Shown: in pieces, positions 9,240 through 15,745 of the stretch
Numbering within the stretch: position 1 is the first letter of the stretch
How the letters are laid out: each line of letters opens with the position of its first letter
Source of the DNA: Acanthaster planci
Lineage: Eukaryota > Echinodermata > Asteroidea > Valvatida > Acanthasteridae
Reading direction: 5' to 3'
DNA length: 15,745 nt
NCBI RefSeq assembly: GCF_001949145.1
Contig: NW_019091703.1
Span: forward strand, 39,330-55,074
Translations under genes and position numbers: made by a program
The notes under the pieces: model-generated
The model's input: only the letters and a program-made list of their open reading frames with translations
What the model was told of the DNA's origin: nothing
The model's database searches: none

Positions 9240-10105
9240 TGAGTCTGTAGCCTCAAGAAGTCTGTAGCCACGTATGTTGTCCTTTGCCCTCTCAAGAGTA
9301 GTATTACAGTAAATTAAGGGTAAAGACTGGGTGTATTTGAACTGGCTGCTACAAAATATGATATTATTTAATTTGATTTAAGTAGATTTACGCATAATTG
9401 TTGGCCAATAGCCAAGAATTGATTTTCAGGAGCTCAGCGCTGAGGATCTGAACCGTGAAGTCCACGTTTGTCAGAATATAATAAGCGTGTGTCATCTGCA
9501 AATAGGCAAAATGATACCACAGGTAATGAGCAATTCTATAGATTTTTCGGAATTAAGCAAAACATATTGGGATCTTGAAAACAAGTCTAGCGCTATTCCT
9601 TGGATGCCATAGTGTTCTAATTTACGAATCAAGATATCGTGGTTAACCGTATCAAATGTTTTTGATAAGTCCAAAACAGGCCAGTGGAAAAGTGATTTTT
9701 ATCTATATCATTACAAAGCTTGTTAACTAGGTAAGATGTCACTCAATCGGTGGAGTGATACTTCTGAATCCAAACTGGGATTCAGGCAGAATGTTATATT
9801 TGCATGTGAAAGATATTAAGCGTGTAGGGCCAATAGTTTATCTTTTCGAATACGTTGATAAAACAAAAATTGTTGTATAATTACTAATGTCGTGTTTACA
9901 GCCTTTTTATCATATCGGTTATAACTTGAGCCTTTTTTTAGCCATCAGGGGATACTCCACATGTCAAAGATTTATCGAAGATCACGGCCAGCGGTTTGGC
10001 CAGTGAATATTTAGCCTGTTTGATAACAAAAGAGCTTAATATTTGCAAACCCAGGAGCCTTCCCAGAAGGAGTTTTATTCAGATTGAAAAACCACGGTAT
10101 GTATG
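9240..10105 (-). mobile_element. Decayed non-LTR retrotransposon (LINE) fragment, reverse transcriptase domain
   Basis: Minus-strand translation, read across frames from high to low coordinates, follows the order of a CR1/Jockey-like reverse transcriptase. FNLNKTPSGKAPG is at about 10055-10100, then the IFDKSLTCGVSPDG region, then NILPESQFGFRS at about 9770-9805. LVNKLCNDIDKNHFSTG then shifts frame into LDLSKTFDTVNHDILIRKLEHYG in pieces at about 9600-9715. SFCLFADDTRLLYSDK contains the catalytic FADD motif at 9502-9491. LLKINSWLLANNYA follows, and the KYTQSLPLIYCNTTLER region lies at about 9290-9350. Several frameshifts, stops and a deletion between the ITCG and FADD blocks show it is inactive. 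It lies in the opposite orientation to the LINE fragment at 2950-3660 and covers a different part of the protein, so the two are separate insertions, possibly of related elements. Confidence 0.85.
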
Positions 10106-10109
10106 CGAA

Positions 10110-11310
10110 GTGGGCCCGTTCATCCTTGTGGAGTCGCCGTAAATGATTTTCTCGCAGCTCCTTACTCTCAGATTTCTTGTACTTCATGTTCGTGAGGTGT
10201 TTCGAAGCGTTCTTGAGGATGAATAGTCGATCTGCATACCAAACAAGTCGACAATGAATAGGTCTTGGACGTGGCGTAGGCCTACCGAGTGCAGCCGGTA
10301 GTTAGCGAGTGCGACGGGCAAGGTCAATTTCAAGGCCAATTTCATTTGGTGACTGTTGAAAAAAAGAACAAAACGAAGTGCTGCATGGCTCACCCAGCAA
10401 GAACACTCATCCAGCCCACAAAATTGGTCATTTCGAGGGCTTGAGAAAGTTTAGGTTTAATGTCAACACTCATTCGTGCGCTGCTAGTGATAACACTGGA
10501 AGATATCGCATCCGAAAGTGGCGAAAACCCTAACGTTGGGCACTTTGCTTTTTATGGCCAATAGCTTCAGTGTATTTTTTTCCTTCCAATTTCACAAAAG
10601 GAGAATTTCACGAAAGTCCAGATAGTCTTATTCATAACTCAATGTCACATACCCGCTACAAAGTTCTGATGTAATTTTAGTTTGGCCCCATTTTCCGATT
10701 TTTTTCCGAAATGCAAAATGAATTCTCCAAATGCGTCACGCGAAGGTGCCACGTAATGCTCTACACGTACTGGCACTTCAGCAGTGCAAAGCGTGCAGTT
10801 TTGATGTGCAAATTGTAGATTGGTGCAGCTATACTCCGTCTGGCCTGTATTCAGAAAACTACGGTGAACACATAGGAACCTCTTATTTAACTTTGATCTT
10901 TTTATTCAATGTATATTCATGTCACACAATAAGCCGTCTTTCCGATGCTCCGCAATTTGTCATTTGTGTTAAACCGGGAGAATGAATAAAGCAAACATTA
11001 AAAACAAGAACAGCAGAAACTGAAAAGTAATGAGTGATTTTTCTCAGAAGACACTACACAAATCTATGTTTTTAAGATCACTAGGCAATTTTGCCTTGCG
11101 CACTTTCCAAATCCTTTAGGGCAAAACCAACGTCTCCTCACAAATCCTTTAATCCCTTCTCAGTAGGCGTCACCGTCTTCATTCAAAGCCCCAAACCTTT
11201 GTTGGCGTGCGTGTCAGACCACCGTAGCGCACAATACTGTAGGTCACTTGTTCTGAAACTCTCCACCAAAAAAGTCAACCTCATTATATATAACAGGTTT
11301 GCCCTTACCC
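10110..11310. other. Intergenic region, no gene recognised
   Basis: Open frames at 10184-10393 (-), 10731-10985 (+) and 11091-11477 (+) show no recognisable domain, no signal of family membership and no convincing splice sites. No repeats of note were seen by eye. Confidence 0.45.
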
Positions 11311-11317
11311 AACGTAT

Positions 11318-11351
11318 ATTAATAAGCACTGTATGCTCAGTGCTTATTAAT
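11318..11351. repeat. Perfect 14-base inverted repeat with 6-base loop, followed by an A-tract
   Basis: ATTAATAAGCACTG (11318-11331) and its exact reverse complement (11338-11351) flank the loop TATGCT. Five bases later comes a run of about 13 A. A terminator is not expected for an animal RNA polymerase II gene. It may be a small palindromic scar or an element end. Confidence 0.85.
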
Positions 11352-11407
11352 GCTCAAAAAAAAAAAAAATACATCTTGAAAAAAAGTCAACCTCAGTTGT
11401 CCTTTTA

Positions 11408-11435
11408 CCGGTTTCAACCGGTTTCAACCGTTGAA
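11408..11435 (+). repeat. Short 10-base tandem repeat
   Basis: CCGGTTTCAA occurs twice in tandem (11408-11417, 11418-11427) and is followed by a partial third unit, CCGTTGAA. Confidence 0.85.
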
Positions 11436-11884
11436 AAAATGAAATTAATCAACAAAAGCAGGAGATATCCAATGTAATGAAAAATCCACAGATATCATGA
11501 CAATTTCAAACCCTACAGGGCTGAGTCCCCAAGGTAGTGTTTACCAACGCTGACGAGCGATACCACGAACTATTTAATCCTCTGATTATACCACAAAAGC
11601 AGTACTTTACTCTCAGCTCTTTTGTTGCAAACAACCAAGGGAAACCTGAGCTGAAGTTGACCCGAATATTCATGAGTGTATTGTATTTATGCACGTGTCA
11701 TGGACACAACCACAGCTGGTATTGGTATTAGAGAGAGTGGCGACGTGAGCGTCTCAATTGTTGGGACCAAGATGGTGGTTTATGCGGAGGTGCACATGGA
11801 CATTTCGTGCACAATAGCTGCATGTTGTACTGCACCACGGACGTGTATAACAAATCTGGACGTGCAACGCCTTGTGTGAAATAG

Positions 11885-12013
11885 CGGCCATTTTACCGGG
11901 CCGAGTACAAATGCGCAGGTTGGCTCGCTCGCCATAGTACCTTTTGACGGCAGGGAGAACAGGGGGCGGGCATTGCCGGGCAGGCTTTGTATTTGGCTCG
12001 GTAAAATAGCCAC
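11885..12013. repeat. Imperfect inverted repeat, arms about 29 bases
   Basis: The left arm (about 11885-11914) reads GGCCATTTTACCGGGCC and then TACAAATGC. The reverse complement of the right arm (about 11983-12013) reads GGCTATTTTACCGAGCC and then TACAAAGC. About 68 bases, GC-rich in part, lie between the arms. It may be a small foldback element and lies just before a second inverted repeat. Confidence 0.6.
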
Positions 12014-12082
12014 TTGTGGATTCAATGATCTCTATAAGCTGATTAACGGCATTGCGAGTCCAGAATTTTTTATATCCGTCCG

Positions 12083-12240
12083 TGTACTGCACACGTAATG
12101 AACAGCCATGTTGGTTCCAAGGTCTGAAGTTGGCGTTACTCTTTCTAGGTATACACAGCCCAGGGCAAACCCAGATATGTGCATAGATCACGCAAAATTT
12201 GAACCAACTTTGGCTGTTCAACATAATGTGCAGTACTGCA
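12083..12240. repeat. Foldback repeat, arms about 40 bases
   Basis: The left arm (12083-12122) contains TGTACTGCACACGTAATGAA and then CAGCCATGTTGGTTCCAA. The right arm (about 12199-12239) reads TTGAACCAACTTTGGCTGTT and then CAACATAATGTGCAGTACTG, an imperfect reverse complement in the same order. The spacer is about 76 bases. The arrangement resembles a short MITE or the end of a larger palindromic element. Confidence 0.7.
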
Positions 12241-12249
12241 CACAGCCGT

Positions 12250-14070
12250 TGTGTGCCTAAGTGTCCATATGTGTCCTGACTTTAAAATCCACCATTTCGG
12301 TTCCAGAAAATGAGAGACTCATGTCGCAACTCTCTCTAGAAGGAGCCATGGAAACAACCAGAGCCATCAAGTTACACCACATTAGACTACTAGGAAAGGG
12401 TACCCGTTTTAGCTACGAGTCTATGTAAAAAAAAAAGCGATTATTAAATCACGTTACACACGACTGTTTTTCCATCAGCTCTGTATCGGTCATTTTCAGT
12501 AACTGTCACGTGTTTTCCTTGTGTGGGTTTTCAATCTATGGTGTAAGTACCCCCAAACGGTGTGCTATGAGATGCAGGGTACTACACACCCTAGGAAAAT
12601 GATGTCACAGAAACAATGTGAATGGTGAATTTGTGATGTTTTCTGTTGTTTCATTGTTGCTGAGACCTGTAGGTTGACCGTGTGGACGTGGACAAGGCTT
12701 GCGTTAATACCCCTGAAATTAGTCTGAGACTCCTTGTTATGCCTTGTCGACGAAGGGGGAAACTGCTTCCGCCTTGTCCTTCCGTGAGTGGAGGTGTTTC
12801 GTGTGTCCAAAAAAACCACCAAAACAAAGACCAAAAAATAGCGTGATAAGATCCACAATTAATACGAGGGCGTCAAATTAACTTGCTTTGTGGATTGCTC
12901 TTGGAGGTCCTAAGAGTCAATGCTATCGAATTCAGGGCAGCAAGGTCAACGATTGAGGCTATAAGGCAAAAGCAACTGAAATTGTGTTGGCGCCACACCT
13001 TGACAGCGGCTTGACATGAGGACATCTAATTTGGTTTGTGTATTGCTTATGGTGGTCTTCAGAGGGGCTTGGGTATTTGGGTCTAATGGTCTAGGTAACA
13101 ACCACAAGAAAATGAAATCTTGGAATCACGAATTAAACTTTTCGGGTTGGGCATTGGCTTGGCAGGGTATTTGTTTTTGTAAACACGTTTTAAGAGGGAT
13201 GGAGTTATATGGAACTTCAGGAGATCTTTTGCATTCTTTCAAAAACTTCGCACAGGTACAGGTAAACATTTTCGCACAGGTGTTATACAAAAGGGTTTCT
13301 CCTCGATTCTTCACGGTTGACTGCACATTGAGCCGTTGGAAAATGCGCATGCACAAAACGAAATAAGGCAGGTCCACGGTGGGAAGTGTGGGTGTTCTGT
13401 AAATGGGCAGACAGCCACGGCCGCATAACTTTGGGGCCAACAGTATAGCACATGTGCATGCACCCAGGCAACAATATTGCCGTTTGTCGTGGTCGACCTT
13501 CTCGGTGTGCACACAGGTATATCAAGCTACGGGAGCATGCTCCGATACTGCTAGTGAGCTTAAAATAGCAGATCGCAACTCAGATGGTGCCATTTTGCAT
13601 TGTCATCAGGAAACAGAATGGCTACATGTGTAAGCTTTTGTCCGTCTACTTGTTGGGTGGTTTTTGTTTCTGCTTTATTTTTACCGACTGTTACTTGGTT
13701 TCGCTGTCTGTCAGGCTGTTCTATTTTTTTTTAGACTGTGCAATATTGCAGTCTTCCCTCAATGTATGAGAACATGAAAGAACACCATTTGTCTGTATAG
13801 GCCTAACCTTTTCTCTGTTAGCAGTTTTCCTCGACCTGATCAACGTATGTTGCCTTTTACCCTGGCGCTGTCAAACATCTGATGTGTGCATCGATGACAA
13901 ACTCCACTCTACTATCTCTTGACGTAGTTACATGTTTGTAACTTCAACTGCGTGTCCAACGGGCGTCTTCACTTCAACACATTGCAAAGAATTGTCTTTT
14001 TTTCTCGCGCTGACGTCCAGTCATGCCAACCAGTGGAATGGTTAGCCCTGTAGCAATTTCCTACCGGAAT
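12250..14070. other. Intergenic region, no convincing gene
   Basis: The best open frame (13016-13366, +, 116 codons) starts with a signal-peptide-like stretch, MRTSNLVCVLLMVVFRGAW, but the remainder matches nothing I know. A frame at 12565-12858 (-) is hydrophobic at its N terminus but has no ATG there. A diverged direct repeat with an offset of about 150 bases links 12870-12917 and 13019-13066. Confidence 0.45.
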
Positions 14071-14281
14071 TAAAAGCAGCCAAAGTTTGTCCCTCGTAGG
14101 ATTCTGGCCTTCAGTCTGCTGCAGCGGGGACGAGGAAATCTCACACTCACGGGCAATGTCATATCGCCCGACCGCCAGACTCGCTGGTTAGGAGCGCCCT
14201 TGCTCGCTGTCGTCTTCGCTGTGCCGAGGTTGTATCGTCGCTGAGTCATCGTGTTCGTGTCCACGGACTTGCGTCAGAAGT

Positions 14282-14455
14282 ATGGCGCCGCTGCCGCCAG
14301 TACCACGTCGCGCCTCGCAGCGGCCACCCGTCCTATCCCGCGCTCTGGATGTTGGAAGTCGCCACTTCAAATCGTCCCATCAAGATCAAGAACTATTGTC
14401 GCTCCCGAACTACTCGATCCCAGGCAACCTCAAAATCAGGAATCCACCCATGAAG
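14282..14455 (+). CDS. Candidate first coding exon in a CpG-rich stretch, product unknown
   Basis: The ATG at 14282 has A at -3 and G at +4. It opens a frame of 58 codons (MAPLPPVPRRASQRPP at the start, NLKIRNPPMK at the end) that reaches a possible donor, AAG|GTACCT, at 14455/14456 in phase 0. The surrounding 14080-14400 is clearly richer in CpG than the rest of the window, as is common around promoters and first exons. The N terminus is rich in Arg, Pro and Ser and lacks acidic residues for its first 22 positions, so a mitochondrial targeting peptide is possible. No downstream exon was identified, and an overlapping frame from 14251 is also open, so the call is tentative. Confidence 0.3.
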
Positions 14456-14469
14456 GTACCTTCCCTTCT

Positions 14470-15745
14470 CAAAATGTCTAACATACATTTACGTGATTTA
14501 CGATGCCAGTTTCTTTCCAATTCGTTTTTGTCTCTGCTATATGTGGGTGTATTCTCTTATTGCAAATGATCAGAATAATTCTATTTCCCTCTTCCTGAAA
14601 CTCCTTAACTTCATATCTACCTTCATTCCAGTGTGTTTTTCCAATAATGTTGTCATGTCTGTTATATTGTCAACTGGACTCTCAAAAAGTGGGTAGCATG
14701 CCTCAGCCTGGGCCAGCAAAATGATTAAAGTAAAATGATTTCTGATTAATTCCCATAAGCTTTAAAACAACAACAAACAAAACAAAACAAAAAAACAAGG
14801 GATATCATACCTGGTTAAAGTTATGATGCCCATGGTGGATATCAACCTGCACAATGTGGGCAATCCTCGAAGCCTAATTCCAACGGTTCCACTCGCTACC
14901 CTCAGAAATGTGCTACCCGTACTTAGGGATTTTCATATATCTTGCTGGGAGGAACTGGAACGTGCATGTCTGAAACCGAAAATGCTGATCCTTACCATAC
15001 TTTGACATTTTTTGACCTGCTCACAGCCGGGGATAAACCTCCTCCAAGATTTTGGTTCCTCTTTAAGAAATCTCTTGGAAAAATAGTGTGTAAACAGAAA
15101 CATAACCTTTACAGAAGATGTAGTCAGGAATAATGACAATTTTTTTTCGAGTTTCACGTACTTTGGGGCTGTTTTCGTGCGGCTTGTGTTTTGTATGTTC
15201 ACGAACAGCTCGATTTGCTGTACATGGGACGGCCGCTCGAACGCCAGGCACATACAACCGGTTATCGCTGGTAGTTAGTCGTAAGCAACATGCAACATTG
15301 CCACGTCTATGTACATGTATGTTCTTTGAGGGCTAATGTTTTGATAAATTGACCGCATTGTTTCATTTAAAAACAAGCATTCGTTTCTGTGTTATGGAAA
15401 ATTAGCAATGTTCATTTTTGCAAAACATTCATTGTCTTTGGCCCGTGTGTTCGTGCTATACCCTGACGAGGAGGTGATGTGTGATCTCGTTCCTATAACA
15501 ATGTTCTCGGGTCGTGTTCCTGCCGTTCGAGTGTGAGAACAAGAGGCCCGTGTCGAGAACAGGCCTCCCTAGGCAGTTCCCGTGCAACGCATAGCCCCAC
15601 TGATTTCTAATCGACACAAACTGGCTGTAAGACGAGGTCAGCCAAAAACGGCCTGGGAGTAGGCCTTGAAAAACTGGTGTTTGCCTCAGCCTACAAATTC
15701 TTACAAAATCGAGCTTTTTCAGGCAGTTATATATCCTATACTTTC
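14470..15745. other. Unassigned 3' part of the window
   Basis: An A-rich tract with repeated CAAAA units lies at about 14766-14798, possibly a retroposon tail. Frames at 14823-15005 and 14942-15133 (+) have protein-like composition (for example TFFDLLTAGDKPPPRFWF) but no family that I recognise, and I could not tie them to the candidate exon at 14282. The last 300 bases are moderately GC-rich and show nothing identifiable. Confidence 0.4.

Noticed and set aside
12565-12858. Minus-strand frame starting with a hydrophobic stretch, considered as the missing membrane-anchor exon of the fucosyltransferase
   Set aside because: The first codon is TTG preceded by an in-frame TAA, there is no ATG before the hydrophobic part, and it lies more than 4 kb from the catalytic part with a LINE between them.
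13016-13366. Small secreted protein with a signal peptide
   Set aside because: Only the N terminus looks meaningful. The rest has no cysteine pattern or domain, and the start coincides with a diverged direct repeat.
13126-13525. Several overlapping cysteine-rich frames on the minus strand
   Set aside because: All three frames are open at once over a compositionally odd stretch, which is the mark of chance openness. None has a family signature.
1-15745. tRNA genes, CRISPR arrays, bacterial operons or defence systems
   Set aside because: No tRNA A/B box pair, spaced identical repeats with unique spacers, or clustered prokaryotic frames were found. The intron and Golgi enzymes indicate an animal nuclear genome.

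Overview
The window reads as nuclear DNA from an invertebrate animal. It has a clean GT-AG intron, Golgi-type glycosyltransferases, decayed non-LTR retrotransposons, long inverted repeats, microsatellites and long AT-rich spacers, with no bacterial operon structure or ribosome binding sites. A marine lophotrochozoan (for example a mollusc) or an invertebrate deuterostome would fit. The sequence alone does not settle the taxon.

Layout. Positions 1-1337 hold no recognisable gene. Positions 1338-2849 (+) hold the one convincing intact gene, two exons separated by a 165-base intron, encoding a 448-residue type II membrane protein that looks like a Golgi glycosyltransferase of a family I cannot name. 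Directly downstream (about 2950-3660, +) lies a decayed LINE fragment with endonuclease and linker sequence. A degenerate two-copy tandem repeat follows (3831-4095), then a coding-like but broken stretch to about 4480. Positions 4490-6160 are AT-rich and featureless. Positions 6201-6886 hold a foldback element with two inverted arms of about 180 bases.

On the minus strand, 7612-8423 carries most of an alpha-1,3-fucosyltransferase (GT10 family). It has a frameshift, an apparent internal deletion and an early stop, so it is probably a pseudogene, although an AATAAA lies just past the stop. A second LINE fragment, with reverse transcriptase motifs, lies on the minus strand at about 9240-10105. 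Several smaller inverted repeats sit at 11318-12240. A CpG-rich stretch at 14080-14455 may be the first exon of another gene on the plus strand. The rest is intergenic or unrecognised.

Functional reading. The two glycosyltransferase loci converge on the same interval, but they belong to different families and I see no evidence that they act together. I did not find a new multi-gene system. The points most worth checking are the unassigned glycosyltransferase, the state of the fucosyltransferase and the 6.2-6.9 kb foldback element.
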